DNA of 34,975 nt from positions 1 through 34,975 of the forward strand of contig JAJQEO010000032.1 in assembly GCA_021201665.1 (NCBI GenBank), written 5' to 3'. The stretch's first letter is position 1. Each line of letters begins with the position of its first letter. This document shows positions 1-11,064 of this stretch, in pieces. This DNA comes from Lachnospiraceae bacterium. Lineage in GTDB: Bacteria > Bacillota > Clostridia > Lachnospirales > Lachnospiraceae. Position numbers and translations under genes: made by a program. A model generated the notes under the pieces. It was not told where the DNA came from. It saw nothing but the letters and a program-made list of their open reading frames with translations, and searched no databases.

Positions 1-2825
1 TCTTCGTCATACTCGGCGTTCCCGTCGTCGTCGGTCTGGAGGATCTCCACGCGTACCCAAACATCCGACTCCCAGCTCGCGATGCGGGTCAGGGTCGGCA
101 GGCCCAGGTCCCCGGCCTCGTCCGATACCGTCCATACGCTTTCATCATACCAGTCCAGCTGCAGGCGCACGCTCGTGCCGTCGATCCCGATGCTTTCCGA
201 CTGGTTGCCGTCGTCGTCCGTATAGTAGTGGGTCAGCGCCCAGGTGGTTCCGTCGTCGGTCAGGCCGCTGAGGTCGTTCAGGTCGATGCTCTCGCCCAGG
301 TCCAGGGTAACCCCGGTCCAGGTCGGCGTCAGCACGTAATAGTCGTCCGTGCAGTTCACCCAGAGGGATGTCCCCGCCACTTCGTTGCCGTCCGAGTCAT
401 ATCCGCGCACGTAGATGTCGCAGCCGCCGGTCTGCTTCGCCGTGATATAGATCGGTACCGTGCAGCCGTCCTCCGCAAGCTCCCCGACCTCGATGTCGAA
501 GATGTCGGTGTCGTAGGTCGCGTACGCAACCCCTTCCTCGTCCTCGTCCCAGTACACGCTCACAGAGATGTTCTCCAGCGTCTCGCCGTCATTATCGCCG
601 TCGTCATTCACGTAATCATGGTAGATGCTGAGATTGATTGTCTTGGTCTCGCCGAGAAGCATCTCGGTCGTGCCGTCGGTGTAGTCCGATTCCAGGGTAT
701 AGACGTCGCCCACAACGTAGACGCAGAAGTCCCCGTCTTCGCCATAGGTCAGCTCGGTCTCGCCGTCCAGCGACAGGTATGTCACCTTCAGCGTCACGTA
801 GCCGTAGTCCTCGCCGTAGAGGTACCACCAGCCGTCCTGGGCGCTCCCGTCTTTGGAAACCACGGTGTAGTCCGCCTCCAGGTTGTTGCCGTCCTCGTCC
901 TGATCAAAGCTGTACTGGCCGGTGATTTCGATGTCCACAAGCTCCACGGAGACATTTTCCCCAAATGGGTAATCCGGATCCTCCACGTAGCAGTTGATCG
1001 TACTGCCGATGTCAATGCCCCAACCCGGGAGCAGGTCCCAGGTGTCAAACATCTGGTAGTCATAGGTCGGCTCATACACGTCCACCCAGATATTTGTGGA
1101 AGCAAGCTCACTGTCCGTGTCTTCCCCTGCAGGCACGACAAACGCGCGCAGCTGGAAGCCTTCCGTTGAAAAGTCATCGCTGTCCACTGATGTACCCGTG
1201 ATCGCTTCTTCGATTGCCGTGATATCCAGGAGGATCCGGGCGTCATTGTGATCCAGGGTCGCGCAGCTGTCCATATCTACGCTGCTGTACGCCGTCCAAT
1301 CATAATCCCCGTCCTCATTTTCGATCCAGTCGCCGATCTGCCAGATCAGTTCGTAGGTACTGCTGTCATAATCGCTCAGATTTTCTACGTTGAGATCAAT
1401 AGCAAACGCGCTCTCACCGACATACGCCCAGGTGTTGCCGTCCTCATTGAAGCGCCCCGCGTCTCCCGCGTCGTCGATCCAGACGCTGTAGTCCACCTCA
1501 TAGAGGTAAACCCCATAGCCGTAGACCTCTTCATAATCGCCGTCGTCATTGATCCGGTACGCCCGCAGCGTCAGTTCGGTATACCAGTTTTCCAGCTTTT
1601 TCAGCGTAAAGCCCGGAACACCCCAGGCGTCGGAGCCATCCTCCTCCTCCTGCGCCAAAACGCTGCCGTCCGCATCCGTGATCTGTACCGCGTTTGTATC
1701 CCATTCCCAGTGGTAATACAGCTCTGCCGTGACATCCTCTGACGCCGCATTGCCATCGTCGTCCACATAGAAATGCGTCACTGCAGGCGCCACCGCCAGC
1801 TCGCCGCCCACTTCCAGATCTTCGTCGATCGAGTAGCTGGTATCGTTGACGGTCATCACATAATAATCATGGCTCGGATAGATCCAATAGTCTCCAGAAG
1901 TAAGTTCTTCCCCATCTGCATTGTACGCGGTGACAAGGATCTGTACGCCACAGTCGTCATATTCTGATGCGGCCGTGACGTGAAGGACAGAGGAATCCTC
2001 CTCATCCACCTCAATGGTCAGAATCTCCGCGTCGTCTTCATTCGCAAGCTCCCATGAGAAGGTGACATCCTCCAGATATTCCTCATCGCATTCATATTCC
2101 TCATTCTCGTCATTATAATCAGCATATCCATGCCATACGGCAGCCTCGATATCCAGGCTTTCTCCCGGAAGGATCCAGTCTGCCCTGGTGGTCGTATCCA
2201 TATCCAGGGTATAGACGTCGCCATTCACATAAATATCGAACGTGTCCGTCGCTTCCCCGCCGTCCCAGGTCGTATAGGTCACTGTAGCTGTCGCATGCCC
2301 CAGGGAATTTGCGTAAATGTTATAGCCGGAATCATGGTCATCCGAATTTTCCTCGCAAATGCTTTCTTCTGAAGTCTCATCGTCCGCATTTGCCACCGTA
2401 ATATCCGTAATCGTTACCCCGAAATCCTGCCCGTACGGGTAGTCCGCGTTTGCCACATAGCAGTTGAAGGATGCATCAATCCAGTAATTCCATCCCGGAA
2501 GCGCGATCCAGTCGCCATATGGGAAATCATACGAGCAGACCGATTCGGTCACGCTAAATCCTGTGTCAAACCGGGCGATCTCTTCCCCGTCCGCATCATA
2601 AACCACCGCTTCCAGGTCAAGCCAGGTGTCGTCAACGTCGAAGGTCTCCGCCAGAGCCGCGCCATACAGCACGACCGAGCAGCCATCGCTGCTGACGGCA
2701 TAGTACGGATCACTGCCGTTCTCAATCGTCTCATGGTCGTTGGAGTCGTTGTAAAGCGCCCATTCTACCGTAAAGCTCTCATAAGAAGACAGATTATCCG
2801 TATTCAGGGGAACCGTAAGCTCCTC
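1..2825 (-). repeat. Two tandem copies of a ~1.45-kb (about 480-residue) coding module
   Basis: Inside the giant secreted protein, blocks with the same order of landmarks occur twice: an LPGW-containing segment followed by a CYV..DYP(Y/F)G motif (near 2490 and 1030), a VYTL segment (near 2205 and 705), and a 'VT/LTHYY-DDDGN' segment (near 1770 and 230). The spacing between matching landmarks is about 1.46-1.54 kb. The protein copies are clearly related but diverged, which points to an old internal duplication rather than a recent one. More copies may lie to the left of the window. Confidence 0.7.
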
Positions 2826-4955
2826 GTCACTATACACGAATGTATAGAGACTGCCTTTGTCATCCTCTGTCAGATAAATACTGCCATCTTCATTTTCAGA
2901 AAAATTATAATCGCCGCCCCGTAAGTCCTCAAACCATACAATGTATCCCGTATCCTCTTCCCCGGAATAGCCCAGGGTCAGAATTCCGGATGAGCCGTAC
3001 AGAGTCTCGGTACTCTCACCATACGTATAGACAATCTCTGTGTCACTGATGGTAAAGGTGTAGACCGGGTATCCCGCGTCATCATAGCTGATATCTGTCG
3101 CATCGTCGCCCGTCACCAGGAACAGTCCGCCGTCCTGTCCGGTGGATCCGGAGTCGCTGTTGGTCACATCTACGAGGTAGTTCACGCCGTCCAGCGTGAC
3201 AATGTTCCACATATGTCCGCCTTCGCCCGTGCCCCCGGTCATCGTCCCGGATACAGTGTAGCAGACAGCGTCCGAAAGCCCCAGGTCGCAGAGGTACTGG
3301 AACGCCTTGGAATACCCCTCGCATACTACATTCGTGCTGTCGTCGCCGTCAAAGACATAGACCAGCCCCCAGGGATCGCCGTAACCCAGATCGTAATCAT
3401 CAGACGCGGCGTCCTCATCATAGGAGACCAGATCACAGATCGCGTCTTTATACGCGGTCAGCTTATCCGAATCGCTCAGATCCGCGTATTCCGATACAAT
3501 CGCCTGCGCATTTGCCGCCGCAGCTTCCGCCGTGCTGACCATGGATGTGTCGAGCGTATACTGCGGATCGTCCGCACTCGAATCCTGATAATCCGAAATA
3601 ACAGAAAACTTAAAGGTGATGCTTTTAAATGTCACGGCGGTATATGTAATATTGCCGTCTGAATCCTTCGTACCGCTGTAGCTGACGCTCCAGCTCACGG
3701 TGTATCCGCCCGTCCCCTTGTCGAACCAGTACAGCTCATACGGGCAGTCCGCGATCAGGCAGTACGCAATCGTGGAATAGAAAAGCGTTTCCTGAAACTG
3801 CACTGTCCCCAGACTCCCTAACTCATCCGTCGTGCTGCTGTCGGAGACGCCGAGCTCCTCCGCCGTCCAGCTTAATCCGTAATCACTCAGGTCAATCGAG
3901 ATCTGTGTCGACGTCTCATTGCCCGCAGCGATATCTGAGACGGCATTGCGCAGCGTCAGATAGATGTCATAATTCAGTTCATCATCCGCAAAATAGTTAA
4001 GGCCATAATTCGATAAAGCAGAAACCCCGCCGTAGAAAAGGCGGTAGAGATATGTCTCGTACAGATCATCGCTGTCCGCCATCGCCGAGAGTGCGGTGCT
4101 CAGATCCGAATCGTCCGGTGTGTCCGAATCCTCTCCGGTCACCTCGATCTGCTCCGTCTCGCCCTCGGTCTCAGACTCCGCTTCGGTCCCGGATTCTGCC
4201 TCAGTCTCCTCCGAGGCCGTCTCCGTCTCTTCCTCTGCAGACACGGTCACTGACTCGTCTGATGCAGAGGCTTCTTCTGTATCGTCCGCCGCAGAATCCG
4301 ATGTGTCTGATCCGGCAGCCTCAGTCTCTGCCGCGTCCGTCTCATCGGAAGTATCCGAAGAGTCTGCCGATGCCGCCGCCAATTCTGTCCCGGCGGAAGT
4401 ATCTGATGAATCTGATGATTCCGTCGCCGACTCTGTCCCGCCGGAGGTATCCGAAGCATCTGCTGATGCCGCCGACTCTGTCTCGGCCGCGTCATTCGCG
4501 TCCGATGAGTCCGCTGATTCCGTCGCCGACTCTGTCTCAGCCGAGTCATCTACATCTGAAGAGTCTGCCGATGCCGCCGCCGACTCTGTCTCAGCGGAGG
4601 TATCCGATGAGTCTGCTGACGCCGTCGCCGACTCTGTCTCGGCCGTGTCATCTGCATCCGACGATGCGGAATCCGCCGCAAATGAATCCGAAGCTTCCGC
4701 AGACGCACTGTCGGTGCTGCCCTCTTCGGCCGCCTCCTCCGTGCTGTCCGCAGACTCTGTGTCCGAGGTCGCAGCTGCCGTGCTCTCTTCCTCTGATGTG
4801 CTGTCAGTATCCCCCGAATCATCCAAAGAAATGGCCGAGACCACTTCCTCTGTCGTATCCGACTCTGCGGCCAGTGCCAGGTTTGCGTTGCCAAACCCCT
4901 GTGTAAAGGTCATGGCAGCAACCAGCAGCCAGGCTGTAATTCTCTTTTTCGTCAT
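1..4955 (-). CDS. Giant secreted protein with transglutaminase-like domain (C-terminus beyond window)
   Basis: The frame is open from an ATG at 4955 to the left edge, giving at least 1651 residues; the C-terminus is not seen. A strong ribosome site (AAGGGGA) precedes the ATG. Residues 1-30 form a signal peptide (basic start, hydrophobic core, ANLALAAES end). Residues about 35-285 are a Ser/Asp/Glu/Ala/Thr-rich linker with degenerate 15-18-residue repeats. Around residues 470-620 lies a transglutaminase-like domain with a Cys-His-Asp triad in order: Cys545 (VVCEGYSKAF), His581 (GGHMWNIV) and Asp596 (YLVDVTNSD). From about residue 711 the protein is built of two related modules, each near 480 residues, rich in Asp, Trp and Tyr and probably beta-structured. 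These extracellular transglutaminase-like folds are often peptidases or peptidoglycan-linked enzymes; the substrate here is unknown. Any cell-wall anchor would lie in the unseen part. The domain call is firm; the function is not. Confidence 0.85.
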   Translation of the reverse strand, partial: MTKKRITAWLLVAAMTFTQGFGNANLALAAESDTTEEVVSAISLDDSGDTDSTSEEESTAAATSDTESADSTEEAAEEGSTDSASAEASDSFAADSASSDADDTAETESATASADSSDTSAETESAAASADSSDVDDSAETESATESADSSDANDAAETESAASADASDTSGGTESATESSDSSDTSAGTELAAASADSSDTSDETDAAETEAAGSDTSDSAADDTEEASASDESVTVSAEEETETASEETEAESGTEAESETEGETEQIEVTGEDSDTPDDSDLSTALSAMADSDDLYETYLYRLFYGGVSALSNYGLNYFADDELNYDIYLTLRNAVSDIAAGNETSTQISIDLSDYGLSWTAEELGVSDSSTTDELGSLGTVQFQETLFYSTIAYCLIADCPYELYWFDKGTGGYTVSWSVSYSGTKDSDGNITYTAVTFKSITFKFSVISDYQDSSADDPQYTLDTSMVSTAEAAAANAQAIVSEYADLSDSDKLTAYKDAICDLVSYDEDAASDDYDLGYGDPWGLVYVFDGDDSTNVVCEGYSKAFQYLCDLGLSDAVCYTVSGTMTGGTGEGGHMWNIVTLDGVNYLVDVTNSDSGSTGQDGGLFLVTGDDATDISYDDAGYPVYTFTISDTEIVYTYGESTETLYGSSGILTLGYSGEEDTGYIVWFEDLRGGDYNFSENEDGSIYLTEDDKGSLYTFVYSDEELTVPLNTDNLSSYESFTVEWALYNDSNDHETIENGSDPYYAVSSDGCSVVLYGAALAETFDVDDTWLDLEAVVYDADGEEIARFDTGFSVTESVCSYDFPYGDWIALPGWNYWIDASFNCYVANADYPYGQDFGVTITDITVANADDETSEESICEENSDDHDSGYNIYANSLGHATATVTYTTWDGGEATDTFDIYVNGDVYTLDMDTTTRADWILPGESLDIEAAVWHGYADYNDENEEYECDEEYLEDVTFSWELANEDDAEILTIEVDEEDSSVLHVTAASEYDDCGVQILVTAYNADGEELTSGDYWIYPSHDYYVMTVNDTSYSIDEDLEVGGELAVAPAVTHFYVDDDGNAASEDVTAELYYHWEWDTNAVQITDADGSVLAQEEEDGSDAWGVPGFTLKKLENWYTELTLRAYRINDDGDYEEVYGYGVYLYEVDYSVWIDDAGDAGRFNEDGNTWAYVGESAFAIDLNVENLSDYDSSTYELIWQIGDWIENEDGDYDWTAYSSVDMDSCATLDHNDARILLDITAIEEAITGTSVDSDDFSTEGFQLRAFVVPAGEDTDSELASTNIWVDVYEPTYDYQMFDTWDLLPGWGIDIGSTINCYVEDPDYPFGENVSVELVDIEITGQYSFDQDEDGNNLEADYTVVSKDGSAQDGWWYLYGEDYGYVTLKVTYLSLDGETELTYGEDGDFCVYVVGDVYTLESDYTDGTTEMLLGETKTINLSIYHDYVNDDGDNDGETLENISVSVYWDEDEEGVAYATYDTDIFDIEVGELAEDGCTVPIYITAKQTGGCDIYVRGYDSDGNEVAGTSLWVNCTDDYYVLTPTWTGVTLDLGESIDLNDLSGLTDDGTTWALTHYYTDDDGNQSESIGIDGTSVRLQLDWYDESVWTVSDEAGDLGLPTLTRIASWESDVWVRVEILQTDDDGNAEYDE
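4381..4650 (-). repeat. Degenerate 45-54-bp in-frame repeat coding a Ser/Asp-rich linker
   Basis: Six imperfect units, each encoding a version of ETESA..SADSSD, have their shared ETES codons at about 4384, 4432, 4477, 4531, 4585 and 4633, so unit length varies between 15 and 18 residues. Repeats of this kind form flexible, acidic, possibly glycosylated stalks in surface proteins. The varying unit length suggests repeated slippage or recombination. Confidence 0.75.
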
Positions 4956-5240
4956 CTGAATTCCCCTTTCTATAAAAATATGGAACCTGTTCTCCCGCAG
5001 CCTGCCGCTACGATGGCTTCCCTGCGCACCTGCAGCCGCCGCTCCTGTCTGCATCTTATCCTGTAGTAATTCCTTCGTGTCTGAAAAATGAGCTGTTTCT
5101 GTTTCATAATACTTCACACTGTTACATTTACAAGGATCTTACTGGTTCGGGTGCTATGCAAATTATTGCCTATGCATATTTTCTCATTGCATCTTCCCAC
5201 TTATCCAAGCCATTATAAAAAATTGTGTATTTTGTGTGTT

Positions 5241-5270
5241 ATTATACACCCCTCCTGCTTCGGTTTGCAA
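5241..5270 (-). promoter_or_regulatory. Sigma-A-like promoter of the giant secreted protein gene
   Basis: Read on the minus strand, TTGCAA (5265-5270) and a perfect TATAAT (5241-5246) are 18 bp apart. The A/T-rich 14-bp repeat lies just upstream and might act as an UP-element. The leader to the ATG at 4955 would be about 280 nt. Confidence 0.55.
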
Positions 5271-5293
5271 GCATTTTATTGTAAAATCTCCCC

Positions 5294-5366
5294 TTTTTGT
5301 TAAAGGCTCTTTTTGTTAAAACATTTTTGTTAAAGCATTTTTGTTAAAGCATTTTTTTAAAGGCTT
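5294..5366. repeat. 14-bp A/T-rich tandem repeat, about five units
   Basis: Units close to TTTTTGTTAAAGCA follow each other with a period of 14 bp from about 5310, preceded by one unit offset by 2 bp. The array lies directly upstream of the -35 box of the promoter at 5241-5270. Slippage could change copy number and so promoter strength; that is inference. Confidence 0.75.
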
Positions 5367-5426
5367 TTTTCAGGCACAGTGATGCAGCAGACCGCCTGCA
5401 GATTTTATGCACGAACACTTTTGCTG

Positions 5427-5467
5427 ACAAAAACGGCCGGGGCTGCCATAAAAGCAGCTCCCGGCCG
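5427..5467 (-). terminator. Rho-independent terminator of the secA-prfB transcript
   Basis: A 13-bp stem (CGGCCGGGAGCTGC-type arms at 5434-5446 and 5454-5467, one bulged base) with a 7-nt loop is followed on the minus strand by TTTTTGTC. It lies 186 bp past the prfB stop, with the 66-bp repeats in between. Confidence 0.85.
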
Positions 5468-5522
5468 AAATTTTCCGTCCATGGCTCTGTTCGATTTATT
5501 TACTGTGTTGAAATTTTTACAG

Positions 5523-5620
5523 CCTGCGATTCACGCGTCTGGCAGAACACGATGGGATCGGTCGCTTTCGGGAGGCGCAAATGCTGATCCTGTGATTCAC
5601 GCGTCTGGCAGAACACGATG
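5523..5620. repeat. Two 32-bp direct repeats with a 66-bp period, just 3' of prfB
   Basis: Positions 5523-5554 and 5589-5620 match at 31 of 32 bases (core ATTCACGCGTCTGGCAGAAC); weaker similarity continues into the spacers. The array starts shortly after the prfB stop codon. The same 66-bp period occurs at 14869-15042, where CGATGGGA is also found. Confidence 0.8.
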
Positions 5621-5652
5621 TGCCGTAGTCGCTCCCCTCGCGGGAGTGTTCC

Positions 5653-6784
5653 TTATTCTGCCTGCTCCAGAGGCTTCCCTCCCAGAGACATCCATTTCAG
5701 GTAGGCGTTGATGAAGGGATCCAGCGCCCCGTCCATGACCGCGTCCACGTTGCCGGACTCTTCGCCGGTGCGCAGGTCCTTTACCAGCTTGTAGGGCTGC
5801 ATGACGTAGGAGCGGATCTGGTTGCCCCAGCCGATCTCCTTGACCTCGCCGCGGATGTCGGACTCTTTCTGCGCGTTCTCCTGCTCGCGCAGAAGGAGCA
5901 GCTTGGTCTTTAACATCTGCATCGCCTTGTCCTTATTCTGGAACTGGGAACGCTCGTTCTGGCAGGTCACGACAATGCCGGTCGGCAGATGCGTGATACG
6001 GATGGCGGAGGAAGTCTTGTTGATGTGCTGGCCGCCCGCGCCGCTCGAACGATAGGTATCGATGCGCAGGTCGTCCGGGTTGATCTCTATGTCCACGTCG
6101 CGCTCCAGCACCGGCATAACGTCGCAGCTCACAAAGGAGGTCTGCCTCTTGCCGGCGGCGTTAAATGGGGAAATACGCACCAGCCGGTGCACGCCCTTTT
6201 CGGACTTCAGATAGCCGTAGGCGCGGGATCCGTTGACCTGGAAGGTCACCGATTTGATGCCGGCCTCCTCACCGTCCAGCAGGTCCAGGACTTCTACCTG
6301 ATAGCCCTTTTTATCCGCCCAGCGCATGTACATGCGGTAGAGCATGGACGCCCAGTCGCAGGACTCCGTGCCGCCTGCCCCCGCGTGCAATGATACAATC
6401 GCGCTCTCCTCGTCGTATTCTCCGGAGAGCAGGGTCTTAATCCGGATATCGTCCAGTGTCTGCTGAAATTCATCCAGCATCTCCTGAATCTCGGGAATGA
6501 CAGACGGATCGTTTTCCTCATATCCCATCTCGATCAGCAGTTCGATCTCCTCATACTGGCTCTGCAGCTGCTGATACGTGGAGACATCCTCCTTGAGGCT
6601 CGCGAGGGTCTTCATGATTTCCTGCGATTTCTCAGGGTTGTCCCAGAAATCCGGCTCCTCCATCCGGCGCTCCATCTCCTGTATCCGCTGTTCTTTGACA
6701 GCGAGGTTAAAGTGAATCCCTCACTTCCACTAATGGTTTCGTATAGCTGTTTAAGATTGTTTTGAACTGGTCGAGTTCTACCAT
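5653..6784 (-). CDS. prfB: Peptide chain release factor 2, made by +1 programmed frameshift
   Basis: RF2 releases finished chains at UGA and UAA codons. The reading starts at the ATG at 6784 (ribosome site GAAGGTGA), runs 25 codons to CTT TAA, and must shift +1 (CTT-T-AAC) to enter the main frame from 6708 to 5653. The spliced product is 376 residues. The RF2-type stop-recognition tripeptide SPF falls at residues 205-207 and the catalytic GGQ at 250-252, the same numbers as in E. coli RF2. The gene begins 22 bp after secA, the usual secA-prfB pairing in Firmicutes, and is probably cotranscribed with it. The odd point is that the in-frame stop at the shift site is UAA, which RF1 also reads, rather than the usual UGA. 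Confidence 0.95.
6706..6721 (-). promoter_or_regulatory. prfB programmed +1 frameshift site with a UAA stop
   Basis: On the minus strand the order is AGGGAT (Shine-Dalgarno-like, 6716-6721), TCA, the slippery CTT (6710-6712), then the stop TAA (6707-6709) followed by C. The spacing from the SD-like element to CTT equals that of the classic AGGGGG-TAT-CTT-TGA-C site. Known RF2 sites use UGA, which only RF2 decodes, so that scarcity of RF2 favours the shift. Confidence 0.85.
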
Positions 6785-6806
6785 TGTGTCACCTTCTTTC
6801 TTTTCT

Positions 6807-9380
<2,574 letters not shown>

Positions 9381-9670
9381 TGCCAGTCTCCCATCAAAAA
9401 TATTTCTCGTCCGGCAGAACAGTTCCGCGTACGCATGCGTCCGCTCTCCCGGCCAGCCGCACTATCGGATCTTTGTTTCTTCCGATAAGCCACATTCTAA
9501 CACCTTATACTCAAAAGAGCAAGGTTCTAAAAAAAATTGCATATTCGCAGAAGCAAGCTGCGCTACTCGTTCTCTCCGTACTGCGTTCCGCAGCGAAGTG
9601 CGTGGTGCTGATGTGACATGTAGCGCAAGCTTTCTCAATAACAGGAGGAATCAATCGAGAATCCTGCACT
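9381..9670. other. Upstream region of secA; no gene
   Basis: Nothing here looks coding. It holds the likely secA promoter (9494-9522). About 10 nt into the predicted transcript is a 7-bp hairpin (TATCGGA at 9463-9469 pairing with TCCGATA at 9481-9487). I see no SecM-like arrest peptide. The rest up to the rplT terminator shows no recognisable feature. Confidence 0.6.
9494..9522 (-). promoter_or_regulatory. Sigma-A-like promoter of secA-prfB
   Basis: On the minus strand TTGCTC (9517-9522) and TAGAAT (9494-9499) are separated by exactly 17 bp, leaving a leader of about 105 nt before the secA ATG. Confidence 0.6.
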
Positions 9671-9719
9671 AGAAGAAAAAGCGCGTCCGGTATGCAGGCA
9701 CCGCATACGCAAACGCGCT
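9671..9719 (-). terminator. Terminator of the infC-rpmI-rplT operon
   Basis: Nested stems GCGCGT/ACGCGC (9681-9686 with 9713-9718) and GTATGC/GCATAC form a hairpin followed on the minus strand by TTTTTCTTCT. It starts about 15 bp past the rplT stop codon. Confidence 0.85.
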
Positions 9720-9733
9720 CATTTCGTTAAGTC

Positions 9734-10090
9734 TCAGGCGATCTTTGTCTTCGCGAGTTCTGCCAGGGAAGCGAAGCCTTCCGGATCGTTCACTGCCATG
9801 TCCGCGAGAACCTTGCGGTTCAGCTCTACGCCGGCAAGCTTCAGGCCATACATAAACTTGCTGTAGGACAGACCGTTCAGGCGGGCGCCCGCGTTGATAC
9901 GCGCGATCCAGAGCTGTCTGAACTGACGCTTTTTCTGCTTTCTGCCAGCGTAGGAGCTGGTGAGTGCGCGCATAACGGACTGCTTTGCGATTCTATACTG
10001 CTTGGATCTGGCTCCTCTGTAGCCCTTCGCAAGCTTTAACACACGATTGTGTTTCTTTCTGCTGTTTATTCCACCTTTGATTCTGGCCAT
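9734..10090 (-). CDS. rplT: 50S ribosomal protein L20
   Basis: L20 binds 23S rRNA early in large-subunit assembly. In Firmicutes it is known to repress its own operon by binding the leader RNA. The product has 118 residues, starts [16 protein letters not shown] and is rich in Lys and Arg as expected. An AAGGAGG ribosome site precedes the ATG. It is the last gene of infC-rpmI-rplT and is followed at once by a strong terminator. Confidence 0.98.
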   Translation of the reverse strand: MARIKGGINSRKKHNRVLKLAKGYRGARSKQYRIAKQSVMRALTSSYAGRKQKKRQFRQLWIARINAGARLNGLSYSKFMYGLKLAGVELNRKVLADMAVNDPEGFASLAELAKTKIA

Positions 10091-10188
10091 TTCTTCGAAC
10101 CTCCTTAATAGTAGTAGACCAAATGTAGCTGTTCAATATCTGAATAGTTGCAGCCAAATTTCTGTTAATGGCTGTCAGCCGATCTTCA

Positions 10189-10386
10189 TCAGAGATACGG
10201 CAAAATCTTCTTCATGTTGGAAGCATTCGTCACATCTGTAATCGTAGACTTCCGGAGATTTCTCTTTCTCTTGGTCGACTTCTTGGTCAGGATATGGCTC
10301 TTGTAAGCTTTGTTTCTCTTTAAAAGGCCTGAACCGGTCTTTTTAAAACGTTTCGCAGCCGCTCTGCTTGTTTTCATTTTTGGCAT
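10189..10386 (-). CDS. rpmI: 50S ribosomal protein L35
   Basis: This small, highly basic 65-residue protein belongs to the large ribosomal subunit. The start is set at the ATG giving [14 protein letters not shown], the conserved L35 N-terminus, with AGGAGG nearby; a longer frame that begins upstream lacks homology in its first 18 residues. The gene lies between infC and rplT in the standard order. Confidence 0.97.
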   Translation of the reverse strand: MPKMKTSRAAAKRFKKTGSGLLKRNKAYKSHILTKKSTKRKRNLRKSTITDVTNASNMKKILPYL

Positions 10387-10511
10387 TTTATGCTTCCTCC
10401 TTATGCTTGTCATTGATAGTGAATGGCAAAAAACTGCCATCCACCCTGGTAATCCTGTGTCTGATCCCGAGGAACTGCCGGACCCTTCAAGGTCTGACGG
10501 ATGATCAGAAG

Positions 10512-10547
10512 CTGTCGGAAAATATTCTGTGCAGAATGTGCCGACAG
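10512..10547 (-). promoter_or_regulatory. Structured spacer RNA between infC and rpmI
   Basis: CTGTCGG and CCGACAG (10541-10547 and 10512-10518) form a 7-bp stem enclosing an inner ATTCTG/CAGAAT hairpin. A second hairpin (ATGGCA/TGCCAT around a run of T) lies about 70 nt downstream, before the rpmI ribosome site. Such structures could be an RNA-processing signal or an L20 contact; the sequence alone does not decide. Confidence 0.4.
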
Positions 10548-10551
10548 ATCC

Positions 10552-11064
10552 TTACTGAGTACGCTTTTCTGTCAGGAACAGTGTCAGCGTCCTGCCCTCC
10601 TGCTTGATCGGACGGTCTACGACGGCGACATCCGCAAGGGACTTCGCAAAATCCTCAAGGATATAGCGGTTGGCCTGCATATGGGCCATCTCCCTGCCGC
10701 GGAACCGCAGCGTTACCTTTACTTTATTCCCCTTTGTGAGGAACTTGCGGGCGCTGCTCACCTTCGTATTTAAGTCGTTTTCATCAATGTTCGGAGATAA
10801 TCGAATCTCTTTGATCTCAACCGTTTTCTGTTTCTTCCTGGCCTCTTTTTCCTTGCGAGCCATCTCATAGCGATATTTGCCATAGTCAATGATCTTGCAC
10901 ACCGGCGGCTTAGCCGTGGGAGCAATCTTCACGAGGTCAAGGTCGGCCTCTCTCGCCAGCTTCTGGGCGTCCTTCGCAGACATGATTCCAAGCTGCTCGC
11001 CGTGTTCACCGATCAGACGGACTTCCCGGTCTCTGATCTGTTCGTTAATCATTAATTCGCTAAT
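10552..11064 (-). CDS. infC: Translation initiation factor IF-3, AUU start codon
   Basis: IF-3 keeps ribosomal subunits apart and proofreads the start codon. The start is placed at an ATT (11062-11064), 7 nt after a perfect GGAGGTG (11072-11078), giving 170 residues beginning (I)SELMINEQIRDREVRLI. This matches the known rule that infC uses a non-standard AUU start, which IF-3 discriminates against, so that it limits its own synthesis. The competing upstream ATG at 11082 would overlap the ribosome site. The N-domain, the linker rich in Lys/Arg/Glu and the C-domain (KVTLRFRGREMAH) are all present. It is first in the infC-rpmI-rplT operon. Confidence 0.96.
   Translation of the reverse strand: MSELMINEQIRDREVRLIGEHGEQLGIMSAKDAQKLAREADLDLVKIAPTAKPPVCKIIDYGKYRYEMARKEKEARKKQKTVEIKEIRLSPNIDENDLNTKVSSARKFLTKGNKVKVTLRFRGREMAHMQANRYILEDFAKSLADVAVVDRPIKQEGRTLTLFLTEKRTQ

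Larger units (their letters stand above)
4956..5652. other. Gene-free spacer between the giant secreted protein and prfB
   Basis: No credible gene was seen in these 697 bases. From left to right it holds a long untranslated leader (about 280 nt) for the secreted protein, its likely promoter, an A/T-rich 14-bp tandem repeat, a strong terminator for prfB and a pair of 32-bp direct repeats. Short open frames here are low-complexity and have no ribosome sites. Confidence 0.7.

Noticed and set aside
228..1169. Plus-strand 313-residue open frame
   Set aside because: It is antisense to the repeated modules of the secreted protein, made of Val/Arg/His-rich shadow sequence without any recognisable motif.
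4096..4959. Plus-strand 287-residue Ser/Ala/Asp-rich open frame opposite the secreted protein
   Set aside because: It is the antisense of the Ser/Asp codon repeats. It lacks a ribosome site, and the minus strand has a signal peptide, a strong ribosome site and a conserved domain.
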